A stretch of DNA of 64,000 nt from NCBI GenBank assembly GCA_022565395.1, contig JAIUMV010000003.1:186001-250000 (forward strand), read 5' to 3'. The notes beneath the pieces were generated by a model, which ran no database searches, was not told the origin of the DNA, and was given only the letters and a program-made list of their open reading frames with translations. Below are positions 55,338 to 64,000 of this stretch, in pieces (the stretch's first letter is position 1; each line of letters begins with the position of its first letter). This DNA is from Marinobacter sp. GTDB lineage: Bacteria; Pseudomonadota; Gammaproteobacteria; Pseudomonadales; Oleiphilaceae. Made by a program: the position numbers and the translations under genes.

Positions 55338-56207
55338 TCAGGCTGCCTTGGCGGGCTTAAGCTTCAGGTAGCTGTCCAGGAGTGCCAGCCCGCGGGTGCG
55401 CAACTGATAGCTGTCTTTCTGTGACGGATGGAAGCCCGGCCGATAGTAACTCAGGTACTGGCGCGTCAATTTGCCCAACAATGAGCGGTGGCGCCAAAGG
55501 CCGCGTACCTGCTGGCCCAGTGGCTGGCGTGCGGCCTTGGCATCCGGATCGCTTTCCAGCAGCTTGAGGGTATGCAGCGTGGAGAAAAAGGTAAACAGGA
55601 CTGTGGTTAACGCCATCTCACTGGTGCGAATCCAATAGCTGCCAACCTGGTCCTGATAGACATCAAAGGCCACGGATTTGTGCTCGCTTTCCTCAACGGC
55701 ATGCCAGAGCCACAGGGGTTTGAGGCGGTCATCCATATCAGCAATCAATTCCGGGTGTTCCAGCAACGTCTCGGCAAACATAGCCGTGAAATGTTCCAGG
55801 GCGCAGGTTTTGGCCAACATTCGCTGTGGGGAGAAGACAGCCTCCTCCTTGCGCAAACCTTCCCGTGTGAAGGCATCCAGATATTTGGTTGGTAGCCCTT
55901 TGCGGCCCATGAAGGCGTTAAAAGCTTCATGCTCCTTGCCGTGGTGTGCCTCCTGGCCAATGAAGGCGCGTACCTGCTTCTGTAACTCCGGGTCTTTGAT
56001 GCGGTGCTGGAAGTGCCGTACAGAACGCATAAACATGCGTTCGCCCTCGGGAAAGGTGCAGGACATTGCAGTGAGAATCATGGTTCGTAGCGGATCGCCA
56101 CCAAACCAGTGCTTCGGAATACTGTCGTCAAACTCGAAGTCCATGCGACGGACAGGGATGTCGGCAGTACCGGCGCGTTCAGCCGCAGGATGGTGCAGTG
56201 TTGCCAT
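55338..56207 (-). CDS. Predicted metal-dependent hydrolase (PF10118), paralogue 2
   Basis: A 289-residue PF10118 protein with the same metal-ligand pattern as the paralogue at 33175: GQEAHHGKEHEAFN, CALEHFTAMFAETLLE and WHAVEESEHKSVAFDVYQ. The N-terminus, RMDFEFDDSIPKHWFGGDPL, matches RMGFSFDSKVPRYW of the other copy. The ATG at 56207 follows GAGGTG. It is convergent with the CDP-alcohol phosphotransferase (11 bp between stops) and has no flavoprotein neighbour. Ferritin-like fold and substrate are inference. Confidence 0.85.
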   Translation of the reverse strand: MATLHHPAAERAGTADIPVRRMDFEFDDSIPKHWFGGDPLRTMILTAMSCTFPEGERMFMRSVRHFQHRIKDPELQKQVRAFIGQEAHHGKEHEAFNAFMGRKGLPTKYLDAFTREGLRKEEAVFSPQRMLAKTCALEHFTAMFAETLLEHPELIADMDDRLKPLWLWHAVEESEHKSVAFDVYQDQVGSYWIRTSEMALTTVLFTFFSTLHTLKLLESDPDAKAARQPLGQQVRGLWRHRSLLGKLTRQYLSYYRPGFHPSQKDSYQLRTRGLALLDSYLKLKPAKAA

Positions 56208-56368
56208 GGTGACACCTCGTTATTTTTATCGTCACCTTGCAGTATGGTCAGTGGCGCGCCGGTGTGCGAGGGCTGGTCGGGCCAATCTGGGGCCGGGGAG
56301 GGGGTTTGTTGTCCGTTACGATGAGTATTGAGGGGGGGATCGCCAGCGGGTGGCTTGGAAAAAAACAA

Positions 56369-56393
56369 AAAAGCCGCTATAAAAGCGGCTTTT
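56369..56393 (-). terminator. Intrinsic terminator of the tRNA-Asn gene
   Basis: AAAAGCCGCT (56369-56378) pairs with AGCGGCTTTT (56384-56393) around ATAAA. Read on the minus strand it is followed by a T-run (56360-56370), a few bases after the tRNA 3' end. Confidence 0.88.
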
Positions 56394-56400
56394 CAGAATT

Positions 56401-56476
56401 TGGCTCCCCGACCTGGGCTCGAACCAGGGACAAACGGATTAACAGTCCGTTGCTCTACCAACTGAGCTATCGGGGA
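56401..56476 (-). tRNA. tRNA-Asn (GUU)
   Basis: On the minus strand 76 nt fold as a full cloverleaf: acceptor TCCCCGA/TCGGGGA, D-arm AGCTCAGTTGGTAGAGC, anticodon loop CTGTTAA with anticodon GTT, T-arm with GGTTCGAGCC, discriminator G and encoded CCA. Single gene with its own promoter and terminator. Confidence 0.98.
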
Positions 56477-56499
56477 ATGTCAGTATCGACGAGGCGCGT

Positions 56500-56528
56500 A
56501 TACTAAGAGGTAACGCGCCTTGCGTCAA
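56500..56528 (-). promoter_or_regulatory. Sigma70-type promoter of tRNA-Asn
   Basis: On the minus strand TTGACG (56528-56523) and TAGTAT (56505-56500) are 17 bp apart, close to consensus, with transcription expected near 56493, about 17 nt before the mature tRNA end. A GC-rich stretch (GCGCC) follows the -10, as in stringently controlled stable-RNA promoters. Confidence 0.82.
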
Positions 56529-56545
56529 GCCTGGCTCGCAACTTT

Positions 56546-57730
56546 TTAGGCAAGTGCCTTGGCCAGTCGCGCTACGGCCTCTTTCAGCACATCCAGGCTG
56601 GTGGCAAAGCTCAGACGCATGTGGCCGGGTGTGCCAAACGCGGAACCCGGTACCAGCGCAACGCCGGCTTCGTTCAGCAGCAGTTCTGCCAGTTCCACAT
56701 CGTTACTGATGCCGGCCTTGGCATCAATGGCGCCCTGGAAACTGGGGAATACGTAAAAGGTGCCGTCCCCTTTCAGGCATTCCACCCCTGGCAGTTCGTT
56801 CAGTGCGGCCACCAGATAGTCGTGGCGTTCCTTGAATGCAACCACCATCTCCTTGACGCACTCCTGCTGGCCGGACAGCGCCGCCGCTGCCGCCACCTGG
56901 GAAATAGAGGTGGGGTTGGAGGTGCTCTGGGACTGGATCTTTTTCATAGCACCGATGATTTTTGCCGGGCCTGCAGCATAGCCGATACGCCAGCCGGTCA
57001 TGGAATAGGCTTTGGACACGCCGTTGAGTACAAAGGTGCGATCATACAGCTCGTGCGTGGCGTTCAGGATGTTCACAAACGGCTTGCCGGTCCACAGGAT
57101 CGGCTCGTACATGTCATCCGTGGCTACCATCACGTGGGGGTGCCGCTTGAGGACTTCACCCAGCGCCTGCAGCTCTTCCAGCGAGTAAGCCATGCCGCTG
57201 GGGTTGGAGGGGCTGTTGATCACGAACAGGCGGGTGCGCTCGGTAATAGCGGCTTCCAGCTGTTCCGGGGTGATCTTGAAGCGTGTATCCTGTGTGGTTT
57301 CGATGACAACCGGCTTGCCTTCGGCCACCAGCACCATATCCGGGTAGGACACCCAGTAGGGGGCTGGAATGATCACTTCATCACCGGCATCAAGAATGGC
57401 CAGTGCCAGGTTAAAGAAGCTCTGTTTGCCGCCACAGGACACCAGAATCTGATTGGCTTCGTAGTTCAGGTCATTGTCACGACGGAACTTCTCGATAATC
57501 GCCTTTTTCAGCGCCGGCGTACCATCCACGGCTGTGTACTTGGTCTGGCCGTTGTTGATAGCTTCGATGGCCGCGTCCTTGATGTGCTGAGGAGTGTCAA
57601 AATCGGGCTCACCGGCACCCAGGCCAATAATATCCTGGCCAGCGGCGCGCAGTTCGGCGGCTTTATTGGTCACGGCAAGCGTGGGAGACGGCTTGATAGC
57701 CTGTACGCGGCGGGAGAGATGAAGATCCAA
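56546..57730 (-). CDS. aspC: Aspartate aminotransferase-type PLP enzyme
   Basis: A 394-residue class I aminotransferase of the bacterial Ib/AspAT group. It has GLGAGEPDFDTPQHIK, NSPSNPSGMAY, and the PLP lysine in LNGVSKAYSMTGWRIGY. The enzyme probably interconverts aspartate/2-oxoglutarate and oxaloacetate/glutamate; prephenate or aromatic substrates are possible in this group. The start is TTG 57730, supported by GAAGGAG 7 nt upstream; no ATG is available near the conserved N-terminus. Divergent from uvrB, with 125 bp between. Confidence 0.92.
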   Translation of the reverse strand: MDLHLSRRVQAIKPSPTLAVTNKAAELRAAGQDIIGLGAGEPDFDTPQHIKDAAIEAINNGQTKYTAVDGTPALKKAIIEKFRRDNDLNYEANQILVSCGGKQSFFNLALAILDAGDEVIIPAPYWVSYPDMVLVAEGKPVVIETTQDTRFKITPEQLEAAITERTRLFVINSPSNPSGMAYSLEELQALGEVLKRHPHVMVATDDMYEPILWTGKPFVNILNATHELYDRTFVLNGVSKAYSMTGWRIGYAAGPAKIIGAMKKIQSQSTSNPTSISQVAAAAALSGQQECVKEMVVAFKERHDYLVAALNELPGVECLKGDGTFYVFPSFQGAIDAKAGISNDVELAELLLNEAGVALVPGSAFGTPGHMRLSFATSLDVLKEAVARLAKALA

Positions 57731-57855
57731 TCTGGCACTCCTTCAGAACGAGGTGACGAATTAATGGCAGGCGCTGATGTACCGATAGATACGGACACAT
57801 TGCTCAAACGGCAGAATGTTATCATGAAGGATTGTTGAGGATAAGGTGGCAACGC

Positions 57856-59880
57856 ATGTTTAAGGTGGAATCTGCATACCAGCCGGCCGGGGATCAGCCC
57901 CGCGCCATTGCTGAACTGGTGGATGGCATTGACTCAGGTCTGGCGCATCAGACGCTGTTGGGGGTGACCGGTTCAGGCAAGACTTTCACCATCGCCAATG
58001 TGATTGAGTCGGTACAGCGCCCCACTATCATCATGGCCCACAACAAAACCCTGGCAGCCCAGCTGTACGGGGAGTTCAAGGCGTTCTTTCCGAACAATGC
58101 GGTGGAATATTTCGTGTCCTACTACGATTATTACCAGCCTGAAGCTTATGTGCCATCCTCGGACACCTTTATCGAAAAGGATGCTTCGGTCAACGAGCAT
58201 ATCGAGCAGATGCGTCTGTCAGCCACCAAAGCACTGTTGGAACGCAAGGACGCCATTATTGTTGCTACTGTCTCCTCTATTTATGGTCTCGGTGATCCCC
58301 AGTCCTACCTGAAAATGATGCTGCACCTGGACCGGGGCGACCAGGTGGACCAGCGCCTTATTCTGCGCCGACTGGCCGAGCTGCAGTACACCCGCAATGA
58401 TGTGGAGTTCCACCGGGCCAACTATCGGGTGCGGGGCGAGGTGATTGATGTCTTCCCGGCAGAATCGGAGCGGGAAGCCATCCGCATTGAGCTGTTTGAT
58501 GATGAAGTGGAGAACCTCAGCTATTTCGATCCGTTAACGGGCGAGGTGCTGCGCCGGGTGCCCCGGGTCACCATCTACCCCAAGACCCACTATGCCACCC
58601 CGCGGGACGTGGTGCTGGATGCCATTGAGCGAATCAAGGACGAGTTGCGGGAGCGCCTCCAACAGCTACGGGACAATAACCGGCTGCTGGAAGCCCAGCG
58701 CCTGGAGGAACGTACCCGCTACGATATCGAGATGATGCTGGAACTGGGTTACTGCAACGGCATAGAGAACTACTCCCGTTACCTCTCTGGCCGGGCGCCG
58801 GGCGAGCCGCCACCGACCCTGTTTGACTACCTGCCTCCCAACGCCCTGTTGGTGGTGGACGAGTCCCATGTCACCATTCCACAGATCGGTGCCATGTATA
58901 AGGGCGACCGGTCCCGCAAGGAAACCCTGGTGGAGTACGGCTTCCGACTGCCATCGGCACTGGATAACCGCCCCATGCGGTTTGACGAATGGGAGCGCAT
59001 CGCGCCCCAGATGATCTTTGTCTCCGCAACGCCGGGCCAGTATGAGGCTGATCACGCCGGGCAGGTGGTGGAGCAGGTGGTGCGGCCCACGGGGCTCATC
59101 GACCCGGAAATCGAAGTCAGACCAGCCTCTACCCAGGTTGACGATCTGCTGTCGGAAATTCACCAGCGGGTTGCAGTGCAGGATCGTGTACTGGTGACCA
59201 CCCTGACCAAGCGTATGGCGGAAGATCTCACAGACTTCCTGATGGACCATGACATTCGGGTGCGCTATCTGCACTCGGACATAGACACAGTGGAACGGGT
59301 GGAAATCATCCGTGATCTGCGCAAGGGCGTGTTTGACGTATTGGTGGGCATCAACCTGCTGCGGGAAGGTCTGGATATGCCGGAAGTTTCTCTGGTGGCC
59401 ATTCTGGATGCGGACAAGGAAGGCTTCCTGCGCTCTGATCGCTCGCTGATCCAGACCATCGGCCGTGCGGCCCGCAACGTCAACGGCAAGGCGATTCTCT
59501 ACGGTGACAGGGTGACGGGCTCCATGCAGCGGGCGATGGATGAAACCAGCCGCCGTCGGGCCAAACAGGTCGCTCATAATGAAGCCCACGGCATTACGCC
59601 GACAGCACTCAACAAAAAGGTAGAGGACATCCTTGAAGGCGCCGTGTCCAGTGGTGGCGGCCGTGGCCGTCGCGGTGGTGAGCGTCCTGGGCAGAAAGTG
59701 GCTGAAACCGCGGCTGGTTACGCCACCGGCCACATCCGCTCGCCAGAGGAACTGCTCAAACTCGTTGGCAAGCTTGAGGATGATATGTACAAGGCCGCAG
59801 CGGAGCTGGACTTTGAATCTGCTGCCCGGCTGCGGGATGAGGTGGCTGCGCTGAAGTCAGAACTGGTGGCTTTGGGCTGA
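57856..59880 (+). CDS. uvrB: Excinuclease ABC subunit B
   Basis: UvrB verifies damage with UvrA and positions UvrC in nucleotide excision repair. The 674-residue product has Walker [11 protein letters not shown], the beta-hairpin [23 protein letters not shown], helicase motif [14 protein letters not shown] and the C-terminal UVR domain for UvrC ([20 protein letters not shown]). The start is ATG 57856 after AAGGTGG; an upstream TTG at 57832 is unlikely. A Gly/Arg-rich segment (GGGRGRRGG) precedes the UVR domain. Confidence 0.98.
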   Translation: MFKVESAYQPAGDQPRAIAELVDGIDSGLAHQTLLGVTGSGKTFTIANVIESVQRPTIIMAHNKTLAAQLYGEFKAFFPNNAVEYFVSYYDYYQPEAYVPSSDTFIEKDASVNEHIEQMRLSATKALLERKDAIIVATVSSIYGLGDPQSYLKMMLHLDRGDQVDQRLILRRLAELQYTRNDVEFHRANYRVRGEVIDVFPAESEREAIRIELFDDEVENLSYFDPLTGEVLRRVPRVTIYPKTHYATPRDVVLDAIERIKDELRERLQQLRDNNRLLEAQRLEERTRYDIEMMLELGYCNGIENYSRYLSGRAPGEPPPTLFDYLPPNALLVVDESHVTIPQIGAMYKGDRSRKETLVEYGFRLPSALDNRPMRFDEWERIAPQMIFVSATPGQYEADHAGQVVEQVVRPTGLIDPEIEVRPASTQVDDLLSEIHQRVAVQDRVLVTTLTKRMAEDLTDFLMDHDIRVRYLHSDIDTVERVEIIRDLRKGVFDVLVGINLLREGLDMPEVSLVAILDADKEGFLRSDRSLIQTIGRAARNVNGKAILYGDRVTGSMQRAMDETSRRRAKQVAHNEAHGITPTALNKKVEDILEGAVSSGGGRGRRGGERPGQKVAETAAGYATGHIRSPEELLKLVGKLEDDMYKAAAELDFESAARLRDEVAALKSELVALG

Positions 59881-59886
59881 CCCGCC

Positions 59887-61005
59887 ATGCGGCTGCTGGC
59901 GGCTTTGTGGCAGCGCCTGACCACAGACCTGTTCCTGACGGGGCTGCTGGTCCTCTTTGCAGGGCTGGTGATTGTCCTGCCCATCCACTGGCAAGGCCTG
60001 CCCGGGCTGGTGGAGTGGCACACTCTGGGTATTCTGGCCGGGCTGATGGTGTTGAGTCGCGGCCTGGAAGACAGTGGTGCGCTGGCCAGGGCAGGGCGCT
60101 GGTTGCTGACCCGCATGCACACCCAGCGGCAACTGGCGGTTGCGCTGGTACTGTTCGCTGCGATGTTGTCGGCGTTGATCACTAATGATGTGGCGCTGTT
60201 TATCGTCGTGCCCCTGACCCTCAGTCTGGGCCTGGTGGCCCGCCTGCCCCTCGGGCGGCTGGTGATTTTTGAGGCGCTGGCGGTGAATGCCGGCTCCGCC
60301 GTCAGCCCTATCGGCAATCCCCAGAATCTCTATCTTTGGCAGCTGTCCGGTGAAAGCTTTCTGACGTTCTTCTGGGCCATGACCCCCATCAGCCTATGGA
60401 TGATGGCGCTGTTGCTGGTGTTTACCCTGTGTGCCTTTCCCGCCCGGGCGGTGGATCTGCATGAGGGGCAGGCGGTCCGGCGCGCGCTGGACCCGCTGCT
60501 GTTGCGCTTGTCTCTGCTGTGTTACCCGGTATTTCTGTTGCTGGTGGAAATGGGCTACACGCTGGCCGGTCTGGTACTGGTGCTGGCGCTGTTTACGCTG
60601 CTGCGGCGGCAGGTGTTGCGGGGCGTGGACTGGCTGATACTGGTGATCTTTATCCTGATGTTTGTCAATCTTGGCCTCATCGCCCAGTTGCCCTTGATGG
60701 CGGCATTGGCTGACAATCTCCTCGCGCTGCCCGGCGGTGAAATCACCGGCGGGGCATTGCTGTCTCAGGTGATTTCCAATGTGCCTGCGGCAATATTCCT
60801 GGCGGCCTTCTCCGAGCACTGGGCATTGTTGGCCTGGGGTGTCAATGTCGGGGGCTTCGGCCTGGCCATTGGGTCCCTGGCTAACCTCATTGCATTACGG
60901 TTAGGACGCCAGCGGGGCTTATGGCTGGCGTTCCATGTCTGGTCACTGCCCATGTTACTGCTAAGCTTATTGGGTGCCTGGCTATTGCAGTTGTGGTGGG
61001 GCTGA
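59887..61005 (+). CDS. Ion transporter, SLC13/ArsB-NhaD superfamily
   Basis: A 372-residue polytopic inner-membrane protein with about ten hydrophobic segments. The duplicated signature is seen: LSALITNDVALFIVVPLTL in the first half and SQVISNVPAAIFLAAF in the second, plus NAGSAVSPIGNPQNLYLW. These are hairpin-loop motifs of the anion/arsenite/Na+-H+ antiporter superfamily (YbiR-like members). The ion is not deducible. It follows uvrB by 6 bp, so both are probably transcribed together. Confidence 0.82.
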   Translation: MRLLAALWQRLTTDLFLTGLLVLFAGLVIVLPIHWQGLPGLVEWHTLGILAGLMVLSRGLEDSGALARAGRWLLTRMHTQRQLAVALVLFAAMLSALITNDVALFIVVPLTLSLGLVARLPLGRLVIFEALAVNAGSAVSPIGNPQNLYLWQLSGESFLTFFWAMTPISLWMMALLLVFTLCAFPARAVDLHEGQAVRRALDPLLLRLSLLCYPVFLLLVEMGYTLAGLVLVLALFTLLRRQVLRGVDWLILVIFILMFVNLGLIAQLPLMAALADNLLALPGGEITGGALLSQVISNVPAAIFLAAFSEHWALLAWGVNVGGFGLAIGSLANLIALRLGRQRGLWLAFHVWSLPMLLLSLLGAWLLQLWWG

Positions 61006-61042
61006 GGCTCCAGCCTGTACACATAACAGTAGGTAAGCTGAT

Positions 61043-61942
61043 ATGCCGCGTATTCGGGCCCTTGATGGCCGCTCTCTCCATGTTCGTGTTATCGGCCGTG
61101 GTCCGCAGATCGTATTGCTGCACGGTTTTGGCATGGAAAGCCGGCACTGGTTACCAGTGGTGTTACCGCTGGCCCACCGTTTCCAGTTTATCCTGCCGGA
61201 TTTCCGTGGCTTTGGCGGCTCCAGTCGCCATGCCTGTACGGAGGATTGCATCCTCACCAGCCACGCCCAGGATGTGCATGCCGTGCTTGAACAGCTCACG
61301 GGCAACCAGCCGGTGGGTTTGGGGGGTATCTCCCTGGGCGCCAGTACGGCGTTGCGATACATGGAGCTCTACGGTACGGCCCAGGTACGGCGCTATCTGC
61401 ATATCGATCAGTCACCCCGTATTGGCCATGACGACGGCTGGCCCTGGGGTATCTTCGGCGAGGAGGGGCCAGCGCAGCTTGAGCGCTGGCGTCCGTTCCT
61501 TGATCGCCTGGGGCGCTTCCCGGCGGAAACCCCGTTCGAGGCGTTGCCCGCGGATCTTCGTGAGCAGTTCTACGATGACCTGGGCTATTTCCTGGCCAAA
61601 GCCCTCAGCAAACCCTGGATGAAATGGGGCGCCCGGCGCGCTGCCAGCGTGCCATTGCTGGCCAATGAGCTGGTGCCGGTGGATAACTGGTACACCCTCT
61701 ACCAGCACATGCGGGCTTATGCTGAGCGTGACTATGACTTTCTGCCGTTGTTGCCGCAGCTGGAACTGCCGGTAAGGGTGATGGTAGGGCGGCATTCGGA
61801 AATGTACCCCTGGGCCGGGCAACTGCGTATGCTGGATCTACTGCCCAATGCGGAGCTGGTGGTGATGGAAAACAGCGGCCACGTACCGCTGCTGGATCAA
61901 CCCCTGCGCTTTATCAGAGAGCTGTCCGCCACCTTTGCCTAG
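61043..61942 (+). CDS. Alpha/beta hydrolase
   Basis: A 299-residue cytoplasmic alpha/beta-hydrolase fold protein. LLHGFGMESRHW carries the oxyanion-hole HGFG, the nucleophile elbow is GGISLGAS (Ser), and the catalytic His is in MENSGHVPLLDQP. The acidic member is not at the usual D in the VMVGRHSEMYP strand-7 loop, where Glu or an upstream Asp may serve. The wide active-site cap region (about 130-215) is typical of esterase or C-C hydrolases. The end overlaps the stop of the convergent GNAT-peptidase gene by 3 nt. Confidence 0.85.
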   Translation: MPRIRALDGRSLHVRVIGRGPQIVLLHGFGMESRHWLPVVLPLAHRFQFILPDFRGFGGSSRHACTEDCILTSHAQDVHAVLEQLTGNQPVGLGGISLGASTALRYMELYGTAQVRRYLHIDQSPRIGHDDGWPWGIFGEEGPAQLERWRPFLDRLGRFPAETPFEALPADLREQFYDDLGYFLAKALSKPWMKWGARRAASVPLLANELVPVDNWYTLYQHMRAYAERDYDFLPLLPQLELPVRVMVGRHSEMYPWAGQLRMLDLLPNAELVVMENSGHVPLLDQPLRFIRELSATFA

Positions 61943-63075
61943 TGGTCTGCGGCCGGTTGTGGCTGGCGCCGTGGCCCGATAATAATCGCCGCCTGCAGGG
62001 GCTGGTTGGCCCCGTAGCGGGCCATCTGCTCAAACACCCGGCGGTCAATGGGCAGGTACTGTTTGTCTGCAATGGTTTCGCCCTCTGCAACATCCACCTC
62101 CGGGTCATGCAGGTAGACGAACTGGTCATCCATGGCACACAGGGTTACCCAGTGGGGGACGCGGCTGTGATTCAGTTGCCAGGTGCTGATCAGCATCACC
62201 GGAATCCGCCCCTGTCTGAGGGCTGACTCCAGTACCTCAAGGGTCACCGGTTCGTGGTGCAGTTCGATGCCGGTAAGGGCGATATCGTACATAAAGCCCT
62301 CATGCACCAGTTCCAGCACCCGCTTCTTGTCCTCGTTGCGCACCGTATCCTTGAACAACGCCCCTTGCTGATTGATGTAGGCAGAGACCTCCACGCCTCG
62401 CTGCCAGGCCGCCAGAGCCAGGCCATGGGGACCGCAGCCGCCGTGGCCTGAAAGCATGAAAATGGTGGTGGCCTCGCGCCATACCCGCAGTTCCTCCAGC
62501 GTCGTCAGAGTCTGCTCATCATTGACCGCTGCCAACGCCATCATTAGGGCTGAGGGGCCGCAGGTAAATTCCGTACTCTGAGGGTAGTAGGGCACCTGCA
62601 CAAAGTCATCGGACGGCTCATAAAACAGGATACGCCGCTCGAAGCGCAGGGCATTGCCGTGATCTTCATAGTAATCCCGGTAGGTGCCGAACTTGCGATA
62701 GCCGAGACGCTCATAAAGGCCGATGGCCGGCGTGTTATCCTCCCGCACCTCCAGTCGCATCACGATACGACCGGCCTTGACGGCTTCCGCCTCTGCGGCA
62801 CGTACCAGTTTTTCCCCCAGCCCATGGCCGCGATAATCCGGTGACACGGCAATGGAGTAGATGCGCGCGAGACGCGTGGCCTTGTGCATCAGCACCAGGC
62901 AATAGCCCGCCAGGTTGCCCTCAGACTCAGCCACCACCACCCGGTCTCTGGGCATCTCGATAAAGCGACGGAAGCTGCGGCGGGAAATGCGGTCTTCACT
63001 GAAACACTGGTTTTCGAGCTTGACCAGCGCTTGCAGATCCTTGATATCCGCCTGTCTCAGGACAAAATCACTCAT
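61939..63075 (-). CDS. GNAT acetyltransferase fused to a papain-like (C39-type) peptidase
   Basis: A 378-residue cytoplasmic fusion. Residues 1-150 are a RimI-like GNAT domain with the acetyl-CoA loop RGHGLGEKL (82-90) and NTPAIGLYERLGYRKFG. Residues 155-370 are a C39-like peptidase with oxyanion Gln166, nucleophile Cys172 (PQSTEFTCGPSAL), His308 (RVPHWVTLCAMDD) and Asp324 (YLHDPE). There is no signal peptide and no ABC-transporter part. It is divergent from the ATP-grasp gene at 63283. Substrate unknown; a role in making, trimming or removing a peptide modification is inference. Confidence 0.85.
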   Translation of the reverse strand: MSDFVLRQADIKDLQALVKLENQCFSEDRISRRSFRRFIEMPRDRVVVAESEGNLAGYCLVLMHKATRLARIYSIAVSPDYRGHGLGEKLVRAAEAEAVKAGRIVMRLEVREDNTPAIGLYERLGYRKFGTYRDYYEDHGNALRFERRILFYEPSDDFVQVPYYPQSTEFTCGPSALMMALAAVNDEQTLTTLEELRVWREATTIFMLSGHGGCGPHGLALAAWQRGVEVSAYINQQGALFKDTVRNEDKKRVLELVHEGFMYDIALTGIELHHEPVTLEVLESALRQGRIPVMLISTWQLNHSRVPHWVTLCAMDDQFVYLHDPEVDVAEGETIADKQYLPIDRRVFEQMARYGANQPLQAAIIIGPRRQPQPAADH

Positions 63076-63282
63076 GGGTTGTGGCTACTCGCGGGCTGAT
63101 AAATCGTCAACCCAGTCGATCCGGCAAGCCGGAGGGTTTGAGCTATTATGTGGGTAATTGCCTAAAGGAGTGTAGCTCCATTCTGTGCGTAGAAGTGCGC
63201 ATGGGGCCGATGATTGGCAAGGTGCGGCTTTCCGCGTATCGTCAGCCCACAATAACCCGCCTTCCAAGGAGGAAGTGAACGC

Positions 63283-64000
63283 ATGTCCCGTCTGTTACTG
63301 GTGGTCGATAACGTTAAGGACTGGGCGCCTTATTACCCCAGCGATGATGTCCTCTCTTTTGACCAATATCTGCAACTGTCCAACGCTGCCAACAGTCGGG
63401 TGCGGGTTATCAACCTGTGCCAGAGCGCTCGCTACCTGAGCCGGGGGTACTATTGTTCATTGCTGGCGGAAGCCCGTGGCCATCATGTCGTCCCTTCGGT
63501 GATGACCCTCAATGATCTGAGCCGCAAGAGCCTGTTCTCCCTGGAGCTGGAAGAACTCGACAAAAGTGTGATCGAATGGCTCAACAAGGCCAAGGCGGAG
63601 TCCTGCGACAAGGATGGCGTCAAGCGTATCCGTATCCGCACCTTCTTCGGCCAGGCGGAACATCCGGAACTGAAGCCAGTGGCGCGGGCGTTGTTTGAGC
63701 GCTTCCCGTGTCCGATTCTGGAGGTGGTGTTCAGTTACCGCAAGGGCTGGAATATTGAAACCATGAAGCCTGCGGCCCCGCCAGACCTCAGCGAAGGCGA
63801 GCAGGATGTGTTTGCTGCGGCACTGGACCGTTTTAGCAGCATTATCTGGCGCAGACCTCGCTCCCGGCGCCGTTACCGGTATGACCTGGCCATGCTGGTC
63901 AACCCTGAGGAACAGTTGCCCCCCAGTGACAAAAAGGCCCTGGCCTTTTTTGAAAAAGCCGGTCGCAAACTGGGCATTAACGTGGAAACCATCACCCGCC
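63283..64000 (+). CDS. RimK-family ATP-grasp ligase, N-terminal part (cut by window edge)
   Basis: An open frame of 239 codons runs off the right end; it starts at ATG 63283 after AAGGAGG. MSRLLLVVDNVKDWAPYYPS and ARYLSRGYYCSLLAEARGH match the N-terminal RLAN domain of RimK-like proteins, which precedes a C-terminal ATP-grasp domain (outside the window). Family members ligate amino acids such as glutamate to peptides or small molecules. The 207-bp gap to the divergent GNAT-peptidase gene should hold both promoters; a 25-codon frame at 63205-63278 is present there but not convincing. Confidence 0.85.
   Translation, partial: MSRLLLVVDNVKDWAPYYPSDDVLSFDQYLQLSNAANSRVRVINLCQSARYLSRGYYCSLLAEARGHHVVPSVMTLNDLSRKSLFSLELEELDKSVIEWLNKAKAESCDKDGVKRIRIRTFFGQAEHPELKPVARALFERFPCPILEVVFSYRKGWNIETMKPAAPPDLSEGEQDVFAAALDRFSSIIWRRPRSRRRYRYDLAMLVNPEEQLPPSDKKALAFFEKAGRKLGINVETITR

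Noticed and set aside
56621-57838. 405-codon open frame antisense to the aminotransferase gene
   Set aside because: The minus-strand aminotransferase has all PLP motifs; the plus-strand frame has no family resemblance.

Overview
The window is ordinary gammaproteobacterial chromosome of high G+C (roughly 60% by eye), almost fully coding and without any insertion sequence, prophage, CRISPR array or obviously foreign segment. Gene order points to the Pseudomonas/Marinobacter/Alcanivorax side of the class. The diagnostic blocks are hflD-mnmA-nudix-rluE / cspD / clpS-clpA / infA / bpt-aat-trxB, then gyrA-serC-pheA-hisC-tyrA::aroA-cmk-rpsA-ihfB-lapA-lapB-pyrF. The fused tyrA-aroA gene, two PF10118 proteins and a Baeyer-Villiger-type flavoprotein would suit an Alcanivorax- or Marinobacter-like marine or hydrocarbon-associated bacterium. 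That placement is inference.

Layout. 1-3.7 kb (minus strand): the start of purB, hflD, mnmA, a Nudix hydrolase, rluE and cspD. 4.0-6.7 kb (plus): clpS and clpA. 6.8-7.9 kb: an orphan solute-binding protein. 7.9-10.8 kb (minus): infA, bpt, aat, trxB. With clpS/clpA these give a complete N-degron route: two transferases that add Leu/Phe, an adaptor and an unfoldase. 10.9-15.0 kb (minus): an orphan MoxR ATPase, aguB-aguA (agmatine to putrescine), a small exported protein and a PilZ protein. 15.2-22.0 kb: one lipoprotein-release permease with lolD, a DUF2062 protein, comEC with a degenerate metallo-beta-lactamase domain, a class III CoA-transferase and yaeQ.

22.0-32.7 kb is a glycogen island of two divergent arms: glgB-glgA-glgP on the minus strand, glgC, a GH57 enzyme and malQ on the plus strand. 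It covers ADP-glucose synthesis, chain elongation, branching, phosphorolysis and maltodextrin recycling; no glgX-type debranching enzyme is present. 32.7-39.7 kb: a second PilZ protein, a BVMO/PF10118 pair, a large predicted outer-membrane protein joining a zinc-peptidase domain, a beta-propeller and an Omp85-like barrel, and purU. 39.9-53.4 kb: the gyrA to pyrF block of aromatic, serine and histidine biosynthesis, translation, nucleoid and LPS-control genes. 53.4-64 kb: an orphan periplasmic binding protein, a CDP-alcohol phosphotransferase with a changed catalytic residue, a second PF10118 protein, tRNA-Asn with a clear sigma70-type promoter, an aspartate-type aminotransferase, uvrB, an ion transporter of the SLC13/ArsB type, an alpha/beta hydrolase, and a divergent pair formed by a GNAT-papain-like peptidase fusion and a RimK-type ATP-grasp ligase cut off by the window end.

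The observations most worth following are that GNAT-peptidase/ATP-grasp pair (61.9-64 kb), the peptidase-propeller-barrel protein (35.9-38.7 kb), the loss of metal ligands in the ComEC C-terminal domain, and the Asp-to-His change in the CDP-alcohol phosphotransferase motif.
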